This document shows, piece by piece, positions 14,866 to 21,473 of a stretch of DNA of 23,836 nt. The notes under the pieces are model-generated. The model was not told the DNA's origin and did not search any database. It was given only the letters and a program-made list of their open reading frames with translations. The stretch comes from JAAYYY01 sp032260445 (lineage in GTDB: Bacteria; Chloroflexota; Anaerolineae; Promineifilales; Promineifilaceae), in the NCBI GenBank assembly GCA_032260445.1, contig JAVVFG010000015.1:1-23836 (forward strand). The letters are read 5' to 3'. The position numbers and the translations under genes are program-made. The first letter of the stretch is position 1, and every line of letters starts with the position of its first letter.

Positions 14866-16557
14866 CTAAAGCGGCAGTGGCTGTACCGTCCCGCTCCACG
14901 CGTCGAGAGAGATGGTTAGGCCCGCGACCTGCAGGGTTCGTGGCTCATCGCCGGCATTGAGGGCGATCAGCAGCCGCTCGTGGTCATCCTCGCGCGTGTA
15001 GGCCAGGATGCCGTCGCCGGCGTCGACGTGTAGGGTGCGCCGCTTGCCGCGCCACAGCACCGGGTGGTCGCGCCGGAAGTGGACGAGCCAGTGATAGAAG
15101 TCGTGCAGCTTCGTATCCTGGTCGTCGCCCCAGAGCATCGGCGCCCGCGCTTCCTCCTGGATGTGGCCGTGCTCCTGTACGATGTCGCGTTCCTGCGAGA
15201 CGCCGGTCTCCGTTCCGTAGTAAACGATCGGCGGGCCGGCGAGGGTGAACTGGCACAGCGCTGCCAGCTTCAAGCGCCGTTTGTCACCGCCGGTGAGCCA
15301 GAGGAAACGGTTGACGTCGTGGTTGTCCAGAAAGGTCGGGCGGCTGAAGTGGGCGGGGAAGAAGGCCTCGTGGAGCTGCAGGAAACTCTCGAAGGCCGCG
15401 ACATCGATGGTGCGGAAGGCGAAGAGGTCACGCAGGGCCTGCATCAGCAGATAGTCGAGGGTGCCGTCCAGCTCGCCGACATAGCTTAGCTGGACGGGCG
15501 GCGTTTCCACTACCTCGCCAAAGATCCAGGCGTCGGGCTTGGCCGTCTTAACGGCAGCACGAAAATCTACCCAGAAATCGTGGCTTGGCCCCAGCGCATA
15601 GTCGAGCCGGTAGCCGTCGAAGCCCACGTCCTGCAGCCAGAAGACGGCGGCGTCCAGCAGATGCCGGCGCGCCTCGGGATTGTTGACGTTGATCTGCGGC
15701 AGGTCGCGCACGCCGAAGAAGGTCTTGTAATCGTCCGGCCATTGCCGCCACGTGTACCAGTCGTAAAATTCGCTATCGCGGTCGGTGAGCGCCGCCTGGA
15801 ACGTTGGGTGTTTGCTGCCCCAGTGGTTGGCGACGAAGTCGAGGAGCAGGCGGATGCCACGGTTATGAGCCGCGGCGACCAGCGCGCGCATTTCCTCCAA
15901 GGTGCCGAGGCGCGGGTTGACCTGGAAATAGTCGGTGGCGTGGTAGCCGTGATGCGTAGCGTCGGGGAAGAAGGGGTTGAGCCAGATGCAGTTGAAGCCC
16001 AGATCGGCCACGTAGTCAAGATTCTCGATGATTCCTGCGAGTGTGCCCCCATGGATGTCGCCGAGATGGCCAGCGTCGTTCCACGTACGCCCGTGCCCAG
16101 GATGGAAGCGGTCGGGGAAGATCTGGTAGATGATCGCTTCTTCGGCCCAGGCTGGCGCCCTAGCTGCGCCGACCAGATAGGCAAAGCGCGCGCCGTTGTC
16201 CGCGGCGACGGGACGGCCGTCAGCCGGATATGCCGTGATCGTATAGCGGACGATGGTCCCGTCTGGCGCGGCCGGTAGACGGCCGCGCCACACCTGGCGG
16301 TAGGACCAGTTGAAGAGATCCCACTCGACGTCTAGCGGCTGCAGCTCGACATCCGCCGCTTCTGGTTCCAGGATGTGGCAGACGACGCGCTCGATCGGGC
16401 GCGGCAGCTCGGTGGTTACCGTCAGCGATGGCTCGTCGCCGGCCGCCGGCACGCGCGGCTCCACCCGGCCGCCGTGCCGCACGCCGCGCGCCTGTTGGCG
16501 GGCGTACTCGAGCCGTTTTTCTGAAGTCGCCAGGGTACCAAAAATGAATTCGTTCAT
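14866..16557 (-). CDS. GH13 alpha-glycosidase (neopullulanase / cyclomaltodextrinase-like)
   Basis: A 563-residue enzyme without signal peptide, so it probably hydrolyses imported maltodextrins in the cytoplasm. A short N-terminal beta domain (about 1-130, CBM34-like position) precedes the catalytic barrel (about 135-480). The four GH13 signatures are intact: DFVANH (240-245), GYRLDYA with nucleophile D319, IFGEVVE with acid/base E348, and FLDNHD with D414. A C-terminal beta domain ends at 563. The closest description is the neopullulanase/cyclomaltodextrinase/maltogenic amylase group; exact specificity cannot be told. ATG 16557 has a GAGAG sequence about 11 bases upstream, overlapping the arm of a hairpin. 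It lies 106 bases after malG on the same strand and is the last gene of the mal operon. Confidence 0.93.
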   Translation of the reverse strand: MNEFIFGTLATSEKRLEYARQQARGVRHGGRVEPRVPAAGDEPSLTVTTELPRPIERVVCHILEPEAADVELQPLDVEWDLFNWSYRQVWRGRLPAAPDGTIVRYTITAYPADGRPVAADNGARFAYLVGAARAPAWAEEAIIYQIFPDRFHPGHGRTWNDAGHLGDIHGGTLAGIIENLDYVADLGFNCIWLNPFFPDATHHGYHATDYFQVNPRLGTLEEMRALVAAAHNRGIRLLLDFVANHWGSKHPTFQAALTDRDSEFYDWYTWRQWPDDYKTFFGVRDLPQINVNNPEARRHLLDAAVFWLQDVGFDGYRLDYALGPSHDFWVDFRAAVKTAKPDAWIFGEVVETPPVQLSYVGELDGTLDYLLMQALRDLFAFRTIDVAAFESFLQLHEAFFPAHFSRPTFLDNHDVNRFLWLTGGDKRRLKLAALCQFTLAGPPIVYYGTETGVSQERDIVQEHGHIQEEARAPMLWGDDQDTKLHDFYHWLVHFRRDHPVLWRGKRRTLHVDAGDGILAYTREDDHERLLIALNAGDEPRTLQVAGLTISLDAWSGTVQPLPL

Positions 16558-16568
16558 CGGGTATCACT

Positions 16569-16635
16569 CTCTGTAGCAAAGGGCAAAGGAAGCTACAGAG
16601 CACGTATGCTGTCGGGAAACCGGCACGCGCTCTGT
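16569..16635 (-). promoter_or_regulatory. Inverted repeats in the malG-glycosidase gap
   Basis: CTCTGTAGC (16569-16577) and GCTACAGAG (16592-16600) form a perfect 9-bp dyad with a 14-base loop, 11 bases before the glycosidase ATG (16557, minus strand). In RNA its 3' arm reaches into the likely ribosome-binding sequence. ACAGAGC (16595-16601) also forms a wider dyad with GCTCTGT (16629-16635). The heptamer ACAGAGC and its complement recur upstream of malE at 20755-20771. Roles as mRNA stabiliser, translation control or operator are all possible. Confidence 0.5.
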
Positions 16636-16663
16636 GGCGCAGGGGATAGGGCGAACTGGTATG

Positions 16664-17551
16664 TTAGCCCTTAACGGAACCAGCGGTCAGGCCGCCGACG
16701 ATCTGATCCTGGAGGAGCAGGTAGATGATGACGATGGGTATCGCCGCCATCAACCCGCCAGCGGCAAAGATGCCCCAGTTCTGCGAGAACTGGTCGGCAA
16801 TAAAGACCCACAACCCGACCATAACGGTGTACTGTTCGCTACTCGTCAGCATGACACGCGCGATCAGGAAGTCGCCGTAGACGCCGATGAAGGTAAGGAT
16901 GCCGACGACGACGAGGATCGGTCGCACCAGGGGAAAGATGAGCATCCAGTATATTTGCCAATGGCTGGCGCCATCGACCATCGCCGACTCGTCAATGTCG
17001 CGCGGGATCGAGTCGAAGAAGCCTTTCATCAGCCACACGTTGATCCCCATGACACCACCCAGGTAGACGAGAAGGAGACCGCCATGTGAGTTGACGCCGA
17101 GCGAGGGAAAGTACTGGCCTAGCTGCACCAGTAGCAGGAAGAGGGCGATCATCGTCAACGAGTTCGGAAAGACCTGCACCAGAAAAAGGGTCAGCAGCAG
17201 GTTACGCCGCCCGCTGAAGCGAAAGCGTGAAAAGGCATAAGCGCTTAACGAGGTAATCAGCACCGCCAGAACCGAGGTGATCGCCGCCAACTTAAAGCTG
17301 TTCCACATCCACAGCGGGAAGGGGAACCGTGGGTCGCCGCCGAGTAACACCTGGTAGTTTTCAAGCGAAGCGTTTGGCGGGATTAGTTCCTGGCTGGCAA
17401 GAGAGCCACTCGGGTTAATGGAGGCGGAGACAACCCAGATGACCGGGAAAAGCGCGAAGGCAATCGCCAGGACCGCCACCACGTAGCCCAGCACCAGGCG
17501 CACCTGCCGCTGCCGTTTCTGGGACGAACGCATGCGTGTAAGACTAGACAT
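16664..17551 (-). CDS. malG: Maltose/maltodextrin ABC importer permease, MalG type
   Basis: A 295-residue inner-membrane permease with about six hydrophobic segments (19-43, 86-106, 116-142, 157-176, 209-231, 263-281). It has the ATPase-coupling EAA loop near 187-211 (DESAMVDGASHWQIYWMLIFPL). Membership of the MalG group is clear from length, EAA loop and position after malF. The ATG at 17551 is chosen because GGAGGAGG lies 9 bases upstream and the start overlaps the malF stop by 8 bases, implying translational coupling. The true substrate may be maltose, maltodextrin, trehalose or a related glucoside; the adjacent GH13 gene favours alpha-glucans. No ATPase gene is nearby. Confidence 0.9.
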   Translation of the reverse strand: MSSLTRMRSSQKRQRQVRLVLGYVVAVLAIAFALFPVIWVVSASINPSGSLASQELIPPNASLENYQVLLGGDPRFPFPLWMWNSFKLAAITSVLAVLITSLSAYAFSRFRFSGRRNLLLTLFLVQVFPNSLTMIALFLLLVQLGQYFPSLGVNSHGGLLLVYLGGVMGINVWLMKGFFDSIPRDIDESAMVDGASHWQIYWMLIFPLVRPILVVVGILTFIGVYGDFLIARVMLTSSEQYTVMVGLWVFIADQFSQNWGIFAAGGLMAAIPIVIIYLLLQDQIVGGLTAGSVKG

Positions 17552-19133
17552 TTTCAGATACCTCCTCCCAGACACGGGTGAAACGGAATTGCACGAGAAC
17601 GACCGCCAGCAGGATCAAGAAGATGATCAGCGAAACGGCCGCTGCATACGCGTAATCCGCCCCCCGGCCGCCGGCAAAGGCAAGGCGATACACATACGTG
17701 AGTAAGATGTCCGTGTGGCCCGCTGGCGTTGGCGTGCCGGCGATGGGCGGCCCGCCTTCGTTGAACAAGTAAATCACGTTGAAGTTGTTGAAGTTGAAGG
17801 TGAAGGAGGAGATCAAGATCGGGCCGACGGAAATCAACAGGAGCGGCAGCGTGATGCTCGAGAAGCGTTGCCAGATGCTGGCGCCGTCGACTTCAGCAGC
17901 TTCGTAAATGTCGCTGGGGATCGCCTGCAGAGCGCCGCTGGTGATCAACATCATGTAGGGATAACCCAGCCACAGGTTAATGAGGATGATGGCCACTTTC
18001 GCCCAGGTCGGGTCGGACGTCCACGCTGGCGCCCAAGATATGAGATCTTGTAGCGTCGTGTTAATGATCCCCAGGCGGGGATTGAGCAGCCCGCGCCACA
18101 TCAATACGCTGATCACCGACGGTATCGTATACGGGATGATCAACAGGGAGAGGATGAGCCGCCGGCCCACCATCGTGCGGTCGTCGAAGACGAGGGCCAC
18201 AAACAGCCCGAGGGCAAACGTGGTCACAACCGTCAGGAAGGCAAAGGCAAACGTCCAGATGAAGATGCGGATCAGCGGGCCACGCAGCGCAGAGCTCGTG
18301 AACAGGCGCTGGAAGTTGTTGGCGCCGATCGTGACCTGATAGCCGGGGACGAGCGCCCTCCCATCCTCGGAAATAAATGAGCCCGCTTCTTCGGATGCAA
18401 AGTAGACGCTACCATCGCGCTGGTCCACGATCGCATCCTGCTCCTTATCATACACGTAACGCTGTACGAGCGGCGCAGCCTCGTTTAGGTTGCGCACCTG
18501 CACCGCGTCTGGCTCCTCACCGAAAGAGAACACGCTTAGCTCCTGCAAATATCGCAGAGTTTGCCCCCGCGCCAGACGCTCATAACCGTCGAGGGCAACC
18601 GGAATCCCTTCCTCGTCCAGCTCTGCGTCCACTTCCGCCGCGGGAACTAGCGGATCACCGGGCAATGCCAGGAAGCTGTTGCCTTCCGCATCGGTTAGCC
18701 ACAGCTGAAACTCGCCGGCGGCGGAACGAAAGGCCGTGTAGCTGTACGCCGTACCGCCCTCGGGCAAGAAGTAATCCTGGCCAAGACGCTCAATCACCTG
18801 CTGTTTAGACAGGATGTGCCCGTCGCTGTAGTTAGTGAAGGCTGTATAGATGGTGAACAGCACAGGGTAGAGGGCCATCAGTGTCATTAAGGCCAGGCCT
18901 GGTGCCATCCACCGCAGCGGGTATAGGCGCTCGTTTAAAAAGATGATGTTGATTGCCAGCGTGATCAGACCCAGCATGACCGCCAATGGCAGTAGCCCGT
19001 CTGCCAGCAACTGGTAGATGAACCAGATGCCAAATGCGTCGATAACCGCCAAGGCAAAGAGCCGGAAGATCAGGCTTGGTACGGAAGTAAAAAAGCCAGG
19101 GCGTGGTTTCTCAGCGGATTGTTCTACGTCCAT
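17544..19133 (-). CDS. malF: Maltose/maltodextrin ABC importer permease, MalF type
   Basis: A 529-residue permease partnering MalG. N-terminal hydrophobic segments (about 21-45, 48-66, 76-97) are followed by a polar extracytoplasmic insertion of roughly 185 residues (100-285), corresponding in place to the MalF P2 domain that contacts the binding protein. The core permease domain follows, with segments at about 288-315, 326-346, 378-400, 432-446 and 498-515 and the EAA loop EAAEVDGASIWQRFSSITLP (411-430). The large insertion is characteristic of MalF and argues for a maltodextrin-type system. Start ATG 19133 has AGGGGAAGG immediately upstream; an earlier in-frame ATG at 19190 would read through the intercistronic hairpin. 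Confidence 0.91.
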   Translation of the reverse strand: MDVEQSAEKPRPGFFTSVPSLIFRLFALAVIDAFGIWFIYQLLADGLLPLAVMLGLITLAINIIFLNERLYPLRWMAPGLALMTLMALYPVLFTIYTAFTNYSDGHILSKQQVIERLGQDYFLPEGGTAYSYTAFRSAAGEFQLWLTDAEGNSFLALPGDPLVPAAEVDAELDEEGIPVALDGYERLARGQTLRYLQELSVFSFGEEPDAVQVRNLNEAAPLVQRYVYDKEQDAIVDQRDGSVYFASEEAGSFISEDGRALVPGYQVTIGANNFQRLFTSSALRGPLIRIFIWTFAFAFLTVVTTFALGLFVALVFDDRTMVGRRLILSLLIIPYTIPSVISVLMWRGLLNPRLGIINTTLQDLISWAPAWTSDPTWAKVAIILINLWLGYPYMMLITSGALQAIPSDIYEAAEVDGASIWQRFSSITLPLLLISVGPILISSFTFNFNNFNVIYLFNEGGPPIAGTPTPAGHTDILLTYVYRLAFAGGRGADYAYAAAVSLIIFLILLAVVLVQFRFTRVWEEVSENV

Positions 19134-19152
19134 CGCCTTCCCCTCAGACTGC

Positions 19153-19182
19153 AAAAGGGGGCACAGCTGCAGCCGTGCCCCC
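19153..19182 (-). terminator. Intercistronic hairpin between malE and malF (partial terminator or mRNA stabiliser)
   Basis: On the minus strand GGGGGCAC (19182-19175), a 10-base loop and GTGCCCCC (19164-19157) form a perfect 8-bp GC-rich stem, followed by TTTT (19156-19153). The T-run is short, so it could end part of the transcripts or protect the malE message 3' end. Either would yield more binding protein than permease, as is known for mal operons elsewhere. Confidence 0.65.
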
Positions 19183-19221
19183 ATGACCAATTACTCAGGC
19201 AATTGCGTACTCTCGTAGCAC

Positions 19222-20610
19222 TTAGCTGCCAGCCGACTCTTCGATCGTCGTGCGGATCTGTTCCGCAGCGGTTGTGAAGGCCGGTTCCGGCTCTTCCGCA
19301 CCCTGGGTGACGAGCACGATCGCGTTCTCCCAGGCTGTCCATACCGCGCTCATTTCGGGGATGGCGGGCATCGGCAGACCGTTCTGGCCCGCCGCAGCGA
19401 AGCCGGCAATGTCCTCGTTCTCGATCGCCTCAAAGACTGGGAGGAATGCAGAAGGACGCGGGTCGGCATCGTAGATCGCCTGCATCACTTCTTCGGTGGC
19501 AACGAACTCGCTGAGGAACGCCTGCGCCAGGACGTCATTCTCGCTAAACGCGCTGACCATGAAACCCTGAACGCCCAGGAACGGCTGTGCCTCTTGCGTG
19601 GCGCCGGGAATGCCCGTGACCACGTACGGGACGCCGCTTTCGCGGATGCGAGGGAGCGCCCACGGGCCGGTGATCATCATCGCGGCGTTCCCGCTCTCGA
19701 ATGTCTCGTGCATCACGTCGTAGTCAACACCTGGGGTCAGGTGGCCTTCGTCGACCATCATGCCCAGCCACTCGGCGGCAGCAAGCGCGCCTTCGCTGTC
19801 GATGCCGACGTCGGTCGCGTCATAACCTTCCTCCGTCAGGCCAAAGACGTAGCCGCCGAAGGACGTCATGATCGGGAAGTAATGATAGGGGTCGCCTTCC
19901 TGGCGGATATAGCCCTGTTCGACCAGGCCCTGTTCCTCCAGGTCAGCGGCAATTGTCGTGACTTCTTCCCACGTGGTCGGCGGAGCATCGTAACCACCTT
20001 CCGCCAGGATCTCCGGGTTGTAGACGAAGGCGACGTTTTCCATGGCATAAGGCATACCGTAGAGCTCGCCCTCGTAGACAAACGCCTGGACCGCAGGTTC
20101 AAGGAATAGATCAGCCTTATCGCCGAGATCAATCGGGAGCAGCAGACCGTTGATCACCAGCTCGCCGAGCCAGTCGTGCGCGCCAATGATGATGTCTGGG
20201 CCCTCGCCAGCCGGGCCGGCGACCTTGAAGTTGTCACGAATGTCGCCGAAGCCGTACTGCTCAACCTGGATACCAACGCCATACTCGGCCTCGAATTCCT
20301 CGCCCAGGGCCTGCAAGACGCCGGAGCGGGTTTCGTCGGACCAGATAACCAGCACGTCTTCTGCCGGGGCGACTTCAGGTTCTTCTTCTACCGGCTCTTC
20401 TTCGACCGGTTCAGGCTCTGGGGTATCGGTCGGCTCGGGTTCGGCGACTTCCTCCTCTACCTCTTCGACCGGCTCCTCGACTTCTTCTACAACCTCGCCC
20501 TCATCTACGACGGGCTCTTCGACCGTGTTGTTGTTGCCGCCGCAGGCAACAAGTGCCAGCGCGCCCAGCAACAGCAGTACCAACAGGATATACCACTTCT
20601 TTGTGTGCAT
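19222..20610 (-). CDS. malE: Maltose/maltodextrin-binding lipoprotein, MalE type
   Basis: A 462-residue lipid-anchored solute-binding protein that delivers sugar to MalFG. A signal peptide (1-22) with lipobox ALVAC puts the lipid on C23. Residues 31-85 are an extreme acidic tether: by count 25 Glu, 3 Asp and 10 Pro with no Lys or Arg. The type-1 extracellular solute-binding domain follows (about 86-462): VLVIWSDETRSG, GEGPDIIIGAHDWLGEL, MPYAMENVAFVYN, GNAAMMITGPWALP. These motifs match the maltose-binding group well. ATG 20610 has GAGGAG four to five bases upstream; an in-frame GTG four codons earlier overlaps that site and is rejected. First gene of the mal operon, 326 bases downstream of marR. 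Exact ligand unproven. Confidence 0.92.
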   Translation of the reverse strand: MHTKKWYILLVLLLLGALALVACGGNNNTVEEPVVDEGEVVEEVEEPVEEVEEEVAEPEPTDTPEPEPVEEEPVEEEPEVAPAEDVLVIWSDETRSGVLQALGEEFEAEYGVGIQVEQYGFGDIRDNFKVAGPAGEGPDIIIGAHDWLGELVINGLLLPIDLGDKADLFLEPAVQAFVYEGELYGMPYAMENVAFVYNPEILAEGGYDAPPTTWEEVTTIAADLEEQGLVEQGYIRQEGDPYHYFPIMTSFGGYVFGLTEEGYDATDVGIDSEGALAAAEWLGMMVDEGHLTPGVDYDVMHETFESGNAAMMITGPWALPRIRESGVPYVVTGIPGATQEAQPFLGVQGFMVSAFSENDVLAQAFLSEFVATEEVMQAIYDADPRPSAFLPVFEAIENEDIAGFAAAGQNGLPMPAIPEMSAVWTAWENAIVLVTQGAEEPEPAFTTAAEQIRTTIEESAGS

Positions 20611-20656
20611 TGTTCTCCTCACTCTTAACAGTAGTTTGCTTTGACTGGCCCACAGG

Positions 20657-20740
20657 CTAGGCTTTCACAGGGTCGATGCCGTAATCGGTTGGGCCAGGAA
20701 AACACCAGGTTGTTTTGCCGGCTAAAATCGATCGCACCAC
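20657..20740 (-). CDS. Possible 27-codon leader ORF upstream of malE
   Basis: On the minus strand AAGGAGGTG (20746-20738), the strongest ribosome-binding-like sequence seen in the window, runs into GTG GTG and an open frame of 27 codons ending TAG at 20659-20657. The predicted peptide ends WCFPGPTDYGIDPVKA, which reads like real protein. The start is problematic: the spacing to either GTG is very short, and the first GTG is part of the Shine-Dalgarno itself. I do not recognise the peptide. It could be a small protein, a translated leader that controls malE, or chance. Confidence 0.3.
   Translation of the reverse strand: MVRSILAGKTTWCFPGPTDYGIDPVKA
20699..20716. promoter_or_regulatory. AT-rich dyad in the malE leader
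   Basis: AAAACACCAGGTTGTTTT is an 18-base inverted repeat with 6-base arms and a 6-base centre, inside an otherwise GC-rich region. It is flanked by a wider perfect 7-bp repeat, CTGGCCC (20645-20651) and GGGCCAG (20691-20697). Suggestive of a protein-binding site or leader RNA structure; function unknown. Confidence 0.35.
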
Positions 20741-20754
20741 CTCCTTGCTAGGTC

Positions 20755-20771
20755 ACAGAGCGCGGCTCTGT
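20755..20771. promoter_or_regulatory. Perfect palindrome upstream of malE, candidate operator
   Basis: ACAGAGC-GCG-GCTCTGT is a perfect 7-bp inverted repeat with a 3-base centre, about 145 bases upstream of the malE ATG. The same heptamer pair occurs in the malG-glycosidase gap. Size and symmetry suit a dimeric regulator such as a MarR or LacI protein. The rest of 20611-20936 holds no clear promoter: TTGACC at about 20818-20813 has no matching -10. Confidence 0.45.
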
Positions 20772-20936
20772 CCTGGGGTAGGAGGCTCTGCCTGTCCCAT
20801 CGCATAGGCTCAGGGTCAATCCGGCCTCCGTCTCCGTTACCGTGAGACTAATGTCTGCCTAAGTCCCGCCTACGTTAACCTAACATCTCCGGCTGGAGGT
20901 AAAAAGTAGGATAGTCCCCCATTTTTCCCCCATCTT

Positions 20937-21383
20937 TTACACGACCGTGTGCCCGAGATCGCGTTCGAGGCTCACTTTTAGCTGCTGGAGACAACTCAAT
21001 AAATCACCCTGATCTATCTCTGGCAGCCCGCGACCAAAACGCTCTTGGTTGAGCCGGAGGTGCGCGCTAGAGACTTCAGCGCGCAGGGCAGCGCCCTGGT
21101 CGGTAAGGAATAGGCGCAGGGAACGGCCGTCTGATTCGTGTGGTTGCCGGGAAACGAGGCCTTCCTCTTCCATGGCACGCACGAGCCGCGTGATGTTGCT
21201 CTTGTCGCAAAACATGATGGAGCTGAGCTGGCTGACAGAGAGGCCCGGCTGGTCGCCTAGATGATACAGGATGTAATAGCGCGAGCCGGTCAGATCATAG
21301 CGGGAGAATAGCTGCTGGTCGCCATCATCCAGCAGGAAGAAGATGTCTTTGATGAGGGTATACAGTGTCTCTATGTGCGCCAT
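20937..21383 (-). CDS. MarR-family transcriptional regulator
   Basis: A 148-residue winged-helix DNA-binding protein, the usual length for the family. The winged-helix core is at about 33-100: LTGSRYYILYHLGDQPGLSV, then QLSSIMFCDKSNITRLVRAM (recognition helix), then GLVSRQPHESDGRSLRLFLT (the beta wing with the family's D-x-R-S motif). Helices at both ends would form the dimer. MarR proteins usually repress their own gene and neighbours and release DNA on binding a small phenolic or other ligand, or on cysteine oxidation; Cys59 lies in the helix-turn-helix region. The ATG at 21383 has GAGGG 8 bases upstream. It is upstream of malE on the same strand (326-base gap) and divergent from the DUF2723 gene, so either could be its target. 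Confidence 0.9.
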   Translation of the reverse strand: MAHIETLYTLIKDIFFLLDDGDQQLFSRYDLTGSRYYILYHLGDQPGLSVSQLSSIMFCDKSNITRLVRAMEEEGLVSRQPHESDGRSLRLFLTDQGAALRAEVSSAHLRLNQERFGRGLPEIDQGDLLSCLQQLKVSLERDLGHTVV

Positions 21384-21401
21384 GTGAAACCCTCGCCGAA
21401 A

Positions 21402-21418
21402 GTCGTTGACGACTCAAC
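21402..21418. promoter_or_regulatory. Candidate MarR operator overlapping its own promoter
   Basis: Two interlocked perfect inverted repeats lie here: GTCGT-TG-ACGAC (21402-21413) and GTTGA-CGAC-TCAAC (21405-21418). The TTGA-N4-TCAA pattern resembles the TTG...CAA half-sites of many MarR operators. The dyad touches the marR -10 box and covers the predicted transcript start near 21410, an ideal position for autorepression. Confidence 0.6.
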
Positions 21419-21445
21419 AGTATCACAGCGCCCGCTTCGTGTCAA
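21417..21445 (-). promoter_or_regulatory. Promoter of marR
   Basis: A perfect TTGACA (21445-21440) is followed after 17 bases by TACTGT (21422-21417), preceded by TGA, an extended -10 TGn motif. The predicted start is near 21410, giving a leader of about 27 bases. The -35 box overlaps that of the opposite promoter. Confidence 0.6.
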
Positions 21446-21467
21446 GATGCTGCGCCGCAGGTAGAAT
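21439..21467 (+). promoter_or_regulatory. Promoter of the DUF2723 gene, positioned for a leaderless mRNA
   Basis: GTGTCA (21439-21444; 4 of 6 matches) and TAGAAT (21462-21467; 5 of 6) are 17 bases apart. The ATG at 21474 starts 6 bases after the -10 box, so transcription should begin at its A. Only a weak AGGT sits upstream as a possible ribosome site. Same spacing as at PBP-B. Confidence 0.5.
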
Positions 21468-21473
21468 GGCCTG

